From: an uncultured Cytophagales bacterium | GTDB taxonomy: Bacteria; Bacteroidota; Bacteroidia; Cytophagales; Cyclobacteriaceae | Reading direction: 5' to 3' | Assembly: GCA_913057175.1 (NCBI GenBank) | Contig: CAJXNP010000007.1 | Coordinates: 124,001 to 188,000, forward strand | DNA: 64,000 bases | Part shown: positions 42,341-51,675 of the stretch, in pieces | Layout: every line of letters starts with the position of its first letter | Position numbering within the stretch: the stretch's first letter is position 1 | Program-made: the position numbers and the translations under genes | The notes under the pieces: generated by a model | What the model saw: the letters and a program-made list of their open reading frames with translations, nothing else | What the model was told of the DNA's origin: nothing | Database searches by the model: none

Positions 42341-42612
42341 TCTTTTGGCATGTTTTTAATTAATGTATAAATCGATGCGAACAGGAACAAAAAAATCATA
42401 ACAATCATGAAAATTGGATACTTTAAATCCAGCCATTCATCGATTTTACTTCCAATCCAATACCCAATTGCTACCAATACGGCCATCTGAATGGCCAGTC
42501 CGGAGTACTTTATATATTGTGTGTAGTTGTTATATGGCTTTGATTTGCTGTCCTGGTTTTTTCTCTTCTGGCTGTTCTTTTGGTTGTTGTTCTTTGACGT
42601 GTCCGTTTTCAC
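42337..42612 (-). CDS. AtpZ/AtpI-family protein
   Basis: The 91-residue protein has a 33-residue Lys/Asn-rich tail at the start and then two hydrophobic segments with L-A-I-Q-M-A-V and the G-x-W-I-G-x-x-I-D-E-W pattern of AtpZ. AtpZ/AtpI help assemble or regulate the ATP synthase. Its N-terminal 27 codons overlap the end of the bactofilin gene in another frame by 83 bases; no other start codon lies after the bactofilin stop before the first helix, so the overlap is probably real. Confidence 0.82.
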   Translation of the reverse strand: MKTDTSKNNNQKNSQKRKNQDSKSKPYNNYTQYIKYSGLAIQMAVLVAIGYWIGSKIDEWLDLKYPIFMIVMIFLFLFASIYTLIKNMPKD

Positions 42613-42991
42613 CTATTTTGATTTCTTTTTGTGACACACCCATTTTGCAGCTTCCGTTAAATGTTGCTCCGGATTCCACTAAAAGTTTATTGGCAACGAT
42701 ATCACCACCAACTACAGCTGTCTTTTTAAGAATCAATAGGTCGGAAATTTGTACCCGCCCTTTCACTTCACCTTCGATTTCCGCGTTTTGAGAGATGATG
42801 TTTCCATCAACAAAGGATGATTGACCTAATGCAATTTTAGATTTGCTTTTTATATCGCCAATTACTTTGCCTTCGATCCTGATGTTTCCAAATGATTCTA
42901 TGTTTCCCTCCAGTATAGTTCCTTTGCCTATCTGATTGGTTGAGTCTCTTAAGTCTTGTGTACCCATATTTTCATTGCTTTTCTTAAACAT
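42530..42991 (-). CDS. Bactofilin (polymer-forming cytoskeletal protein)
   Basis: The 153-residue protein has the bactofilin beta-helix signature: G-K-G-T-I-L-E-G-N-I-E, then F-G-N-I-R-I-E-G-K-V-I-G-D and A-E-I-E-G-E-V-K-G-R-V, a right-handed beta-helix of short repeats at about 22-115. The C-terminal Lys/Glu/Gln-rich tail (about 120-153) should be disordered. Bactofilins polymerise without nucleotide and place wall enzymes. It starts 11 bases after an M23 peptidase, a pairing known from other bacteria, and ends inside AtpZ. Confidence 0.9.
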   Translation of the reverse strand: MFKKSNENMGTQDLRDSTNQIGKGTILEGNIESFGNIRIEGKVIGDIKSKSKIALGQSSFVDGNIISQNAEIEGEVKGRVQISDLLILKKTAVVGGDIVANKLLVESGATFNGSCKMGVSQKEIKIGENGHVKEQQPKEQPEEKKPGQQIKAI

Positions 42992-43002
42992 ATATTTGCA
43001 AG

Positions 43003-43863
43003 TTAAAATGTAATAAAATCTTCCGGGTCTACCGGATTACCATTATACCATAATTCCAAATGCAGATGAGGACCGGTGGTCAATTCACCCGTATTTCCTA
43101 TGATCGAAATAACATCACCTGAAAATACAAAATTACCAACTTTTTTTAATAATGCAGAATTATGTTTATAAACGGAAATAATGTTGCCGCGATGCTGCAC
43201 GACAATTACATTTCCGGAATCCTGTGTCCATCCTGAGAAAATAACGGTTCCATCGGCAATGCTTTTAACCGGTTCGTTGTCTTTTGCGACGATGTCTACA
43301 CCGAAATGATTGCTCCTGATATCAAATGGATTATTAATGATTCCCGAGACTGGCCGAAAGAAAAAGGTTTCCTCCAATTCCTGTAAATAGCTATTGCTCA
43401 CAGTGATAAATGAAATTTCAGATTGCTCAAAATTCTTGCGGAACTGCGAGTCAATTTCAGCCATGGAAACCGGGTCTTGTTCATTTTCCTCGTTTGATAC
43501 CATGGAATTATCCGTGATTTCATTCAAGCCTTCCGGTTCGCCGATTAATATTTTTTGAAGATTTTTTACGTATTGGTCTTTTTTACGCACTTCGTTTTGA
43601 AGAGAATCCAGCTCCAACCTCAGCTCTATTAAGCTTCTGGACATAAGCAATTGCTCATGCCTGGGATCGAACCATTGAGCCATCAGTGTCTGGGATAAGT
43701 ACAAACTGATGAGCATTAACACAATTAGTATAAAAAAGGAAATCAGGATTAATTTCGAATAGGTAAAACTGATCGTTGTCTTCTCAGCGAAATTTTCCTC
43801 ATTCCGAATAATCAATAAGTAACGATTATTCAGCCAGCTCGATAATGTTCTCCTCGGTTTCAA
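43003..43863 (-). CDS. M23-family peptidoglycan endopeptidase
   Basis: The 286-residue protein has one N-terminal membrane helix (about 36-59), a coiled-coil segment (about 65-105) and a C-terminal M23 domain. The zinc ligands are visible: H-F-G-V-D near 189-193 (the first His and the Asp) and H-L-H-L-E near 267-271. Such enzymes cut peptide crosslinks and shape cells. Placed upstream of bactofilin, it probably acts with it; the downstream ATP synthase genes share the same strand. A likely -7 element lies at 43887. Confidence 0.9.
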   Translation of the reverse strand: MKPRRTLSSWLNNRYLLIIRNEENFAEKTTISFTYSKLILISFFILIVLMLISLYLSQTLMAQWFDPRHEQLLMSRSLIELRLELDSLQNEVRKKDQYVKNLQKILIGEPEGLNEITDNSMVSNEENEQDPVSMAEIDSQFRKNFEQSEISFITVSNSYLQELEETFFFRPVSGIINNPFDIRSNHFGVDIVAKDNEPVKSIADGTVIFSGWTQDSGNVIVVQHRGNIISVYKHNSALLKKVGNFVFSGDVISIIGNTGELTTGPHLHLELWYNGNPVDPEDFITF

Positions 43864-43886
43864 CGTTTTTTATTAATTATCAATGA

Positions 43887-43894
43887 CAAAAGTA
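43887..43894 (-). promoter_or_regulatory. Candidate -7 element for the M23-bactofilin-atp run
   Basis: TACTTTTG on the minus strand matches TAnnTTTG; RNA would begin near 43880, 17 bases before the M23 start. No spaced -33 TTG was seen. The 111-base gap is AT-rich and also serves the divergent SprE-like gene. Confidence 0.35.
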
Positions 43895-43974
43895 ATATTA
43901 TAAGAGGATAGATAATTAATTATTGTATTATTTATCCTAATTTTCGCGTTAAAATACAAATATTTATTTTTCAA

Positions 43975-46572
43975 TTGAAAAGGGTGACGGCAAGGCTTCA
44001 GGTACTATTCATTACTGTTTCTATTATCTTTCTAGGGTGTTCAGCAGAGAAAAAAAACGTTTTCAGCACTACCTATCATAACACGACTGCCCACTACAAT
44101 GCCTTCTTTATTGCCCGTGAACATATCCGTGAAATTGAAACAGCTGTTTTTGAAAGTCACCAGGATAATTATAACCAGATCCTCAGTGTTTTACCTGATA
44201 TCGACACAACTTTTACCAGGTCGTTGGATGATGAATTGGAGGATGTGATCAAAAAATCATCGCTTGCCATCCAACTTCATAAAAACAGTAAATGGGTAGA
44301 TGATAGCTACGTACTGATCGGAAAGGCAAGAATGTATCAGGGGGATTTTGTCAATGCCATCGAAACTTTTAAGTATGTGAATACCAAAGGGGAAGATGAT
44401 GTAGCCCGCCAACGGGCGCTCAATTCTTTGATGCGAACATTCATTGAATATGATGAATTTAATAATGCAATAGCCGTTGCGGATTTCCTGAAAAAGGAAA
44501 AAATGGATGATGAAAACCTTCATGATTTTTATCTGACCAACGCATATCTCTACCAATTGACAGAAGATTATCAAAACATGATAGCCTATCTGAATGAAGC
44601 CATCAAACTGAGTAAGAAATCAGATCATTTAGCACGAAAATACTTCATTGCCGGTCAGGTTTATCACAAATTTGGATATGATAGCGCCGCTTACAGCAAT
44701 TATCATAATTGTATAAAGAGCAATCCTCCGTATGAACTATCTTTTTATGCCAAGCTTTACATGGCCCAGGTGACCCAGCTTGCCAAATCGAACAATGTGA
44801 AGAAAATAAGAAAGTATTTCAGAAAGCTGGAAAAGGATAAGAAAAATGAGGAATACAGGGACAAGATCTATTACGAGCTGGCAAAATTTGAGCAAAAACA
44901 AGGCAATTTCGATCAGGCAGTAGAATCATTGAAAAAATCTGTAGCTGCTAGCACGATGAACCAGCGACAAAAAGCCTATTCCTATTTAATGCTTGGGGAG
45001 CTACAATATGATCACTACCGCAATTATCTCCTTGCAAAAAATTATTACGATAGTGTGATGACGGTTTTGCCATCCGACGATGGACGGTACGAAGCTATTT
45101 CTACGAGGCAGCAAGTTCTGACAGAGTTTGTAGAAAACTATAACACCATTCATGAGCAGGACAGTTTGCTGGGATTGGCGGCTATGAGTAAATCAGGACT
45201 TGATGCCTTCCTCGACGAAGTGATTGCACAAAAAAAACTTGAAAAGGAAGAACTGGCCAAGCAACAAAAGAAAGAGCAGCGCAGAAGTTCATCTACCTAT
45301 ATGGATGAAGATACTCCGTTTGCTTCTCTTACCAATAGTTCATCAGAAGGTGGTCAATGGTATTTTTACAATTCAAATGCAATATCAACCGGCAGAAATG
45401 AATTTTTAAGAAGGTGGGGGAACAGACAATTGGAAGACAACTGGCGCAGGTCACAAAAAGCCGGTTCCAGAAGTGTAGAAGCTGACGAATTAATTGTCCA
45501 GGAAGAAATTCCTGTGATTGATTCTGTCGATATGCAGAAACAGGAAGAGGAGTTCTCCGCTGAATCGGAAAAAACAGCTCTTTTGTCAACCATTCCCTTT
45601 ACAGCTGAAGAGAAGCAGATTGCATTGTCAAAGGTAGAAGAGGCACATTATAACCTTGGAAATATTTATAATTTCAAACTCCAGGAGAAAGACAATGCCG
45701 CAGAGACATTCGAAGCATTGATTACAAGGTTTCCTGAATCAGAACATGTTCCCGAAGCCCTGTATCAACTCTATTTATTGTACATGCAAAAGAATAACCC
45801 AAGAGCTGATTATTGTAAATCGGAATTACTCAGCAAGTATCCTGATACAGATTTTGCCAAATTAATAGAAAATCCAAACTATTACGCAGATCGTGATGCG
45901 GCCAGTGAGCGGTTGGAAAAGCTATATGATATTGCTTTTGATTATTATGACAATGGCAATTATGATGAAGCTGGAATGCTTGTCAGCCGTGCTTTGAGAC
46001 AATATCCCGATAATCCATTTAGCGACCACCTGAAGCTTTTGGATATTATGGTAAAGGCCAAGGTGGAAGGCATTCATAAATATCAGTATGAGTTGCAGGG
46101 TTTTATTGATAATAACCCGGATAGCAACCTAAAGGATTATGCTGAAAAATTGCTGACTTCAAGTAAAGAATTGCAGGAAGATGAGGTCAGAAAGAGAGGC
46201 ATTTCGTACATCGGCGATCTGGATCTTGAGCACTTTTATATTATATCATATGAAAACAGGGGGACCATTGCCGAAGATCTATCTGAAGCTATTGATAATT
46301 TTATCCAAAATGAATACTCGGATAAAAACCTGAATATTGGTAATTTGGTATTGGAAGACGGAATAGGGCTTGTGCTGGTTAATCAGTTCAACAGCAAAGC
46401 CGATGCAGAAAAATTCCTTCGCAAAATACATGGTAATCATTCTCCGTTAGAAAAATTCGGGCATGTCCGATATGAAGATTATATCATTACAAAAGAAAAC
46501 TTTGAAATCCTGTTTAAAACGAAAGGATTAAAAGAATACAAAAAGTTTTATCAGGAGTATTATAAAATTTAG
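43975..46572 (+). CDS. sprE: SprE/PorW-like gliding and type IX secretion lipoprotein
   Basis: The 865-residue protein has a lipobox with Cys22 in I-I-F-L-G-C, then Y-H-N-T-T-A-H-Y-N-A-F-F-I-A close to the N terminus, which is diagnostic for the SprE/PorW family. TPR-like helical repeats fill about 90-700, with I-G-K-A-R-M-Y-Q-G-D-F and Y-N-L-G-N-I-Y as examples. A strand-rich C-terminal region follows. SprE is needed for gliding and type IX secretion. The start is TTG at 43975, placing the signal peptide correctly. It runs into the PBP gene with a two-base gap. Confidence 0.85.
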   Translation: MKRVTARLQVLFITVSIIFLGCSAEKKNVFSTTYHNTTAHYNAFFIAREHIREIETAVFESHQDNYNQILSVLPDIDTTFTRSLDDELEDVIKKSSLAIQLHKNSKWVDDSYVLIGKARMYQGDFVNAIETFKYVNTKGEDDVARQRALNSLMRTFIEYDEFNNAIAVADFLKKEKMDDENLHDFYLTNAYLYQLTEDYQNMIAYLNEAIKLSKKSDHLARKYFIAGQVYHKFGYDSAAYSNYHNCIKSNPPYELSFYAKLYMAQVTQLAKSNNVKKIRKYFRKLEKDKKNEEYRDKIYYELAKFEQKQGNFDQAVESLKKSVAASTMNQRQKAYSYLMLGELQYDHYRNYLLAKNYYDSVMTVLPSDDGRYEAISTRQQVLTEFVENYNTIHEQDSLLGLAAMSKSGLDAFLDEVIAQKKLEKEELAKQQKKEQRRSSSTYMDEDTPFASLTNSSSEGGQWYFYNSNAISTGRNEFLRRWGNRQLEDNWRRSQKAGSRSVEADELIVQEEIPVIDSVDMQKQEEEFSAESEKTALLSTIPFTAEEKQIALSKVEEAHYNLGNIYNFKLQEKDNAAETFEALITRFPESEHVPEALYQLYLLYMQKNNPRADYCKSELLSKYPDTDFAKLIENPNYYADRDAASERLEKLYDIAFDYYDNGNYDEAGMLVSRALRQYPDNPFSDHLKLLDIMVKAKVEGIHKYQYELQGFIDNNPDSNLKDYAEKLLTSSKELQEDEVRKRGISYIGDLDLEHFYIISYENRGTIAEDLSEAIDNFIQNEYSDKNLNIGNLVLEDGIGLVLVNQFNSKADAEKFLRKIHGNHSPLEKFGHVRYEDYIITKENFEILFKTKGLKEYKKFYQEYYKI

Positions 46573-46574
46573 TT

Positions 46575-48875
46575 ATGAACGCTGAAAAGAAAAGTAAGTT
46601 ATTTAAAAATTTGATTAAGGCGCTTTGGATCCTTTTCGCTGCAGGCCTTTTGTTTGTTTTCGTTATATTTTTAGGAGCCTATCAAAACATATTTAATTTA
46701 TTTGGCGATTTGCCTTCTTACAAATCCCTGGAAAACCCTGAAGCTGAAAATGATCTGGCTTCCCAGTTATATTCAGCTGACGGAGAATTGCTTGGAAAGT
46801 ATTATCGTTTCAACAGAACACAAGTGACCTATGATGAGCTTTCCCCTGAATTGGTTCAAACACTTCTATGTACGGAAGACATGCGTTTTTATGACCATTC
46901 CGGCATAGACCTAAAAGGCTTGGTACGTGCGGCGTTTGGTAAGCTCACGGGACAATTTATGGGTGGAGGCAGCACCATCACCATGCAAACTGCTGAAAAC
47001 CTATATGGTACCCTGACAACAAACAAAGGAGTTCTATCCCGGAATGGGGTTTTTGACGATATTATAACCAAGATCAAGGAATGGATCATTTCGGTTGAAT
47101 TGGAGCGTTCCTTCACAAAGGATGAAATACTGGCTATGTATTTTAATACCATTACCTTTGGTCACAATACCTATGGTATTTCAACAGCAGCTAAGGTCTT
47201 TTTTAATAAGCCAAGCGATAGTTTAACTTATCCGGAATCAGCGTTACTTGTCGGTATGTTAAATGCCCCGACTCGCTATAGCCCGATTATCAACCCGGAT
47301 AATGCGTTGAGTAAAAGGACGGAAGTTCTTTACAATCTTTATAAATATGACAAAATTACCCGTGAGGAATATGACTCCATGAAGATCATGCCTCTCGGAT
47401 TGGATTACCGGGCACAAGATCACCTGGAGGGACCTGCGCCCTACTTTCGTCAGGAAATTGGAGAAGATTTGAGAAGGTGGTGTGATGAAAATGGTTATGA
47501 TCTGTATGAGGGAGGATTGAAAATCTATACAACGATTGACAGCAAGCTGCAGGAATACGCTGAAGAAGCAATGAAGGAGCACATGACTTACTTGCAAAAA
47601 CTATTTAATGAACATTGGAAAGGAAGAAATCCATGGATCGATGAAGATGGGGATGAAATAAGAGGGTTTTTAGATAGAACAATTAAACGAACAGGGCAGT
47701 ATCGGAGTTTGGTTAAAAAATATGGTCAGGATTCGGATTCTGTTGATATTGTTCTGAACACGCCAAAGCCTATGACGGTATTTTCATGGGGAGGAGAGAT
47801 CGATACGGTAATGAGTCCGATGGATTCCCTGAAATATTACAAACATTTTTTACAATCCGGTTTTATGGTAATGGATCCACATTCAGGCGAGATTCGTGCG
47901 TGGGTAGGTGGAATTGATTTTAAATATTTCAAATACGATCATGTTAAGCGGGGTAAACGACAACCGGGTTCAACGTTTAAACCGGTAGTTTATACAGCAG
48001 CTATAGACCAGGGATATTCCCCCTGCTACAAAATATTGGATGCTCCGGTGACTTTTACGGTACCGGGACAACCACCTTATACTCCCGAAAACTATAACAA
48101 AAAATGGACAAACGAACCATATACCATTCGACGGGGACTGGCCAATTCTAAAAACAGCATCACTGCTTTTCTTATGAAAACAATGACGCCAGAAGTAGTC
48201 GTCAAATATGCCAGGGATCTGGGGTTTGAAAGCCATTTGGAAGCAGTACCAGCTCTTGCGCTGGGTACAAGTGATGTTTCTATTTATGAACTTGTGGGTG
48301 CGTACTCAACATTTGTGAACCAGGGAACATATACAAAACCATATTACTTGTCACGGATAGAAGATAAATATGGCAACATTCTAATGGAATTTCCTCCTGA
48401 GACAAAAGAAGCTTTAAGTGAAGAAACAGCCTACCTCATGGTGCATATGTTGAGGGGAGCCACTGAAGAAAGAGGAGGTACAGGTCTTGGTCTTTCTTCG
48501 GAGCTACGAATAGATAATGAGATCGGAGCGAAAACAGGAACAACTCAAAATGGTTCGGATGGCTGGTTCATTGGATTGACAAAAGACCTTGTAGCCGGAG
48601 TCTGGGTTGGTGGCGATGACCGAAGTATTCACTTCAGAACATCTGCTTTAGGACAAGGAGCTAGAACAGCCATGCCTATCTGGGATAGTTTTATGACCAA
48701 AGTTTACTCCGATTCTACCATGGGTTATACGAAGGGGCCATTTCCAAGACCCATCAGGCCTTTACCTGTTGAGATCGATTGTATGAAATATGAAGATCCC
48801 AGCTATAATCCACTGGATACGTTAAATGTTGACACATTAATGGACAATCGATTGGAGCAAAGTGACATTTTCTAG
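46575..48875 (+). CDS. Class A penicillin-binding protein (PBP1A-like)
   Basis: The 766-residue protein has one membrane helix (about 12-36), a GT51 glycosyltransferase domain (about 70-245) and a transpeptidase domain (about 420-720). GT51 catalytic Glu101 is in T-E-D-M-R-F-Y-D-H, but the second motif reads G-G-S-T-I-T-M-Q-T-A-E-N, with Met137 and Glu141 in place of the usual Gln and Lys. The transpeptidase motifs are S-T-F-K (Ser466), S-K-N (525) and K-T-G-T (653). It makes and crosslinks peptidoglycan. It follows the SprE-like gene at two bases and precedes uvrC. Confidence 0.92.
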   Translation: MNAEKKSKLFKNLIKALWILFAAGLLFVFVIFLGAYQNIFNLFGDLPSYKSLENPEAENDLASQLYSADGELLGKYYRFNRTQVTYDELSPELVQTLLCTEDMRFYDHSGIDLKGLVRAAFGKLTGQFMGGGSTITMQTAENLYGTLTTNKGVLSRNGVFDDIITKIKEWIISVELERSFTKDEILAMYFNTITFGHNTYGISTAAKVFFNKPSDSLTYPESALLVGMLNAPTRYSPIINPDNALSKRTEVLYNLYKYDKITREEYDSMKIMPLGLDYRAQDHLEGPAPYFRQEIGEDLRRWCDENGYDLYEGGLKIYTTIDSKLQEYAEEAMKEHMTYLQKLFNEHWKGRNPWIDEDGDEIRGFLDRTIKRTGQYRSLVKKYGQDSDSVDIVLNTPKPMTVFSWGGEIDTVMSPMDSLKYYKHFLQSGFMVMDPHSGEIRAWVGGIDFKYFKYDHVKRGKRQPGSTFKPVVYTAAIDQGYSPCYKILDAPVTFTVPGQPPYTPENYNKKWTNEPYTIRRGLANSKNSITAFLMKTMTPEVVVKYARDLGFESHLEAVPALALGTSDVSIYELVGAYSTFVNQGTYTKPYYLSRIEDKYGNILMEFPPETKEALSEETAYLMVHMLRGATEERGGTGLGLSSELRIDNEIGAKTGTTQNGSDGWFIGLTKDLVAGVWVGGDDRSIHFRTSALGQGARTAMPIWDSFMTKVYSDSTMGYTKGPFPRPIRPLPVEIDCMKYEDPSYNPLDTLNVDTLMDNRLEQSDIF

Positions 48876-48880
48876 AGGAA

Positions 48881-50671
48881 ATGGATGTTCCAAGCTATTC
48901 ACCGGAGGAAATAAAATCTTTCCCGGACAAACCGGGTGTATATCGCTTTTTAAACAAGGAAAATAAAATTATTTATGTAGGTAAGGCCAAGAATCTTAAA
49001 AACAGGGTTTCTTCCTATTTTTCCGATAAGTCTGGGATAAACAGGAAGACCTTTCGGATGGTTTCTGAAATCCAATCTATTCAGTTTACCATTGTCAATT
49101 CTGAATTTGATGCACTTCTTCTGGAAAATAATCTGATCAAGAATTATCAGCCAAAATATAACATCCTTCTCCGGGATGACAAGTCCTTTCCCTATATCGT
49201 TGTTGTCGATGAACCCTTTCCCCGTATTTACCACACCCGACGCAAGTTTGACGACATTGGAAAATATTATGGTCCTTATACTTCTGTCAAGGCCATGAAA
49301 AATGTTCTGGAGCTTATCAGAAGTTTATATCATATCCGAACCTGTAACCTGAATCTAAACAAGGAAAATGTAAAAGCCGGGAAATACAAAGTGTGTTTGG
49401 AATATCATATCGGAAAATGCAAGGGTCCTTGCGAAGCGCTACAGGAGGAAAGTGAATACCTGAAAGACGTGGAGCAGGCAGAAAATATTCTGAAAGGAAA
49501 CCTCGTTCCGGTTCGTCAATATTTTAAAGATCAAATGGCTGAACATGTTGAATCGATGGAATTTGAAAAGGCGCAGGTGGTCAAAGAGAAGATAGATCTG
49601 CTGGAGAAATTCCAGGCTAGATCAGTAGTAGTTAATCCCAACATCGATGAAGTTGATGTGTTCTCAATCGTCAGCGACGAGAAGCGTTCCTACATTAGCT
49701 ATCTAAAAATAAATAACGGATCAATCATTCTGAGCCAGGTCGTGGAAGTAAAGAAAAAACTGGATGAAGGCGACGATGAGATCCTGGCGCAGGTTATTGT
49801 CGATCTAAGGGAGAAATATCAAAGCGATTCAAAAGAGATCCTGACAAACATTCAGGTAGAATTCGATTTTGGGGTGGAATGCCGTGAGCCAAAGATCGGT
49901 GACAAAAAGAAGTTGACAGAGCTGGCACTAAAAAATGCGCTCTATTATAAAAAAGAAAAGCTGAGCCGAACAGATCCTGACTTCTACAGAGAGAAAAGAA
50001 TTTTGTTAAAACTTCAGGAGGATTTACAACTAAAATCTTTGCCTGAGCACATAGAGTGTTTTGATAATTCGAATTTACAGGGCTCCAATCCTGTCGCTTC
50101 TATGGTTTGCTTCAAAAAGGGAAGACCCGCAAAAAAAGAATATCGCAAATTCCATATTAAATCTGTCGAGGGTCCGGACGATTTTGCATCCATGAAAGAA
50201 ATTGTCACCCGCAGATATAAAAGGTTGACGGAGGAAAATCAAGACCTGCCAGACCTGGTGGTGATCGATGGTGGAAAGGGACAGCTTAATGCAGCCATAG
50301 AAGCATTGAAGGAACTAAATCTTTACGGAGAAATGTCAGTGATAGGCCTTGCCAAAAGGCTGGAAGAGATTTATTTCCCTGATGATCAATTTCCTGTCCA
50401 CATTAGTAAAAAGTCAGAATCGCTAAAGTTACTTCAGCACATCCGTAATGAAGCCCATCGATTTGCCATCACTTTTCACAGGCAGCTTAGGAGCAAGAAT
50501 GCCATCACTTCTGAATTAACCTCTATTGAGGGCGTTGGCGAAAACACCGCCAATAAGCTTCTTAAAAAATTTAAATCCGTTAAAAAACTAAAAAATGCCT
50601 CTCTATCAGAAATTGAAGAAGTAGTGGGAAAAAGCAAAGCAAAGGTGATCAAAGAAGGCCTTTCCTCCTGA
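48881..50671 (+). CDS. uvrC: Excinuclease ABC subunit C
   Basis: The 596-residue protein has the GIY-YIG nuclease region (G-V-Y-R-F-L ... I-I-Y-V-G-K-A-K-N-L), a UVR coiled-coil segment with M-E-F-E-K-A-Q-V-V-K-E-K-I near 227-239, the RNase H-like second nuclease domain opening with E-C-F-D-N-S-N-L-Q-G near 390-399, and a C-terminal helix-hairpin-helix (S-I-E-G-V-G-E-N-T-A-N-K-L). It makes the two cuts beside UV or bulky DNA damage with UvrA and UvrB. It starts five bases after the PBP stop. Confidence 0.96.
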   Translation: MDVPSYSPEEIKSFPDKPGVYRFLNKENKIIYVGKAKNLKNRVSSYFSDKSGINRKTFRMVSEIQSIQFTIVNSEFDALLLENNLIKNYQPKYNILLRDDKSFPYIVVVDEPFPRIYHTRRKFDDIGKYYGPYTSVKAMKNVLELIRSLYHIRTCNLNLNKENVKAGKYKVCLEYHIGKCKGPCEALQEESEYLKDVEQAENILKGNLVPVRQYFKDQMAEHVESMEFEKAQVVKEKIDLLEKFQARSVVVNPNIDEVDVFSIVSDEKRSYISYLKINNGSIILSQVVEVKKKLDEGDDEILAQVIVDLREKYQSDSKEILTNIQVEFDFGVECREPKIGDKKKLTELALKNALYYKKEKLSRTDPDFYREKRILLKLQEDLQLKSLPEHIECFDNSNLQGSNPVASMVCFKKGRPAKKEYRKFHIKSVEGPDDFASMKEIVTRRYKRLTEENQDLPDLVVIDGGKGQLNAAIEALKELNLYGEMSVIGLAKRLEEIYFPDDQFPVHISKKSESLKLLQHIRNEAHRFAITFHRQLRSKNAITSELTSIEGVGENTANKLLKKFKSVKKLKNASLSEIEEVVGKSKAKVIKEGLSS

Positions 50672-50794
50672 GCAATTTGTTTTTATTGCCAAATGCTCAA
50701 TAACGACAGTTAAATTTTTCTAACCATTATGAATATTCTAAAAAATGTAGTAATATGATAATATTCTGATATTCTTCTGGAATCACCACACCGC

Positions 50795-51460
50795 ATGCAA
50801 ACACAAAGAGACAAGGGGTATTATCCCAGACTCGATCAAAATGAAAATGAAGCTCTGAAATCTCTGAAACGGGTTTCTGAATTTGATCTTTACACCGATC
50901 AGGAACTTTGGAACGAATTTAAAAGCGGGAAAAAAGCTGCATTCATTTACATTTACAATAAATATTTTGACCGGTTGTATGCTTATGGGCATCGGTTTAC
51001 CAGTGATTCGGAATTGATAAAGGATTGCATCCAGGAAGTTTTCATTGTGATTAATCTTACCAAAACCAAACTTTCAGATACAGATTGTATTCATTTATAT
51101 TTATACAAAGCCCTAAGAACTACCATCCTTAAATCCTTCAAAATAAAACAAAGGCAAGTAGCTTCCCTGAATAATGGTTTGTTTGTACCATTTAATTTTG
51201 ATATTTCTATCGAAGAAAAAATAATTAACAGACAATTAGACGAAGAAAGGGTAGACAAGCTCAAAGTTGCCATTAAGAACCTTACTGAACGTGAGCGTGA
51301 GATAATTTTCTATTATTACTATGAAAATTTCTCACTCGATCAGATCAGGCAAGTAATGGGATTCAAATCATCAAAAATTGCCCAAAACCTGATCTATAAA
51401 GCCATAAGGGGCTTAAGAGAAATTATGCTTATTTTCTTATTCACTTTATTGGCGTTATAG
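50795..51460 (+). CDS. ECF sigma factor, FecI-like
   Basis: The 221-residue protein has sigma region 2 (D-R-L-Y-A-Y-G-H-R-F-T ... D-C-I-Q-E-V-F) and region 4 (L-T-E-R-E-R-E-I-I-F-Y-Y-Y-Y-E near 167-181 and the helix-turn-helix after it). A 30-residue N-terminal extension and a hydrophobic C-terminal tail (M-L-I-F-L-F-T-L-L-A-L) make it longer than many ECF factors. It is followed by a FecR-type anti-sigma gene and a SusC with an STN domain, the classic trans-envelope arrangement, so it probably drives susC in response to the substrate. Confidence 0.87.
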   Translation: MQTQRDKGYYPRLDQNENEALKSLKRVSEFDLYTDQELWNEFKSGKKAAFIYIYNKYFDRLYAYGHRFTSDSELIKDCIQEVFIVINLTKTKLSDTDCIHLYLYKALRTTILKSFKIKQRQVASLNNGLFVPFNFDISIEEKIINRQLDEERVDKLKVAIKNLTEREREIIFYYYYENFSLDQIRQVMGFKSSKIAQNLIYKAIRGLREIMLIFLFTLLAL

Positions 51461-51675
51461 AAGCTGATATCCACACTTTAACCTTAGGCCCGACAAAAAG
51501 GAAGTTTTGATTTTTTAATCAAATCCAGCCTTTTGTTACGAACAATTCAATTATTCTGATTGATCATTAGTCAAAATATAAAGTTGAAAAAATTTTATTC
51601 ATTTTCTGGTGTAGAATTCTGGTTTGTTGTCTTATAAAAGTAAGACCTGGAAATGAATTAAACCTGAGAAACTGA

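Noticed and set aside
50669-50705. Hairpin after uvrC as a terminator
   Set aside because: The stem has a bulge, few GC pairs and no U-run after it; too weak to annotate.
51507-51525. TTTGATT...AATCAAA inverted repeat between sigma and fecR
   Set aside because: Short, entirely AT-rich and without a tail; expected by chance in such DNA.
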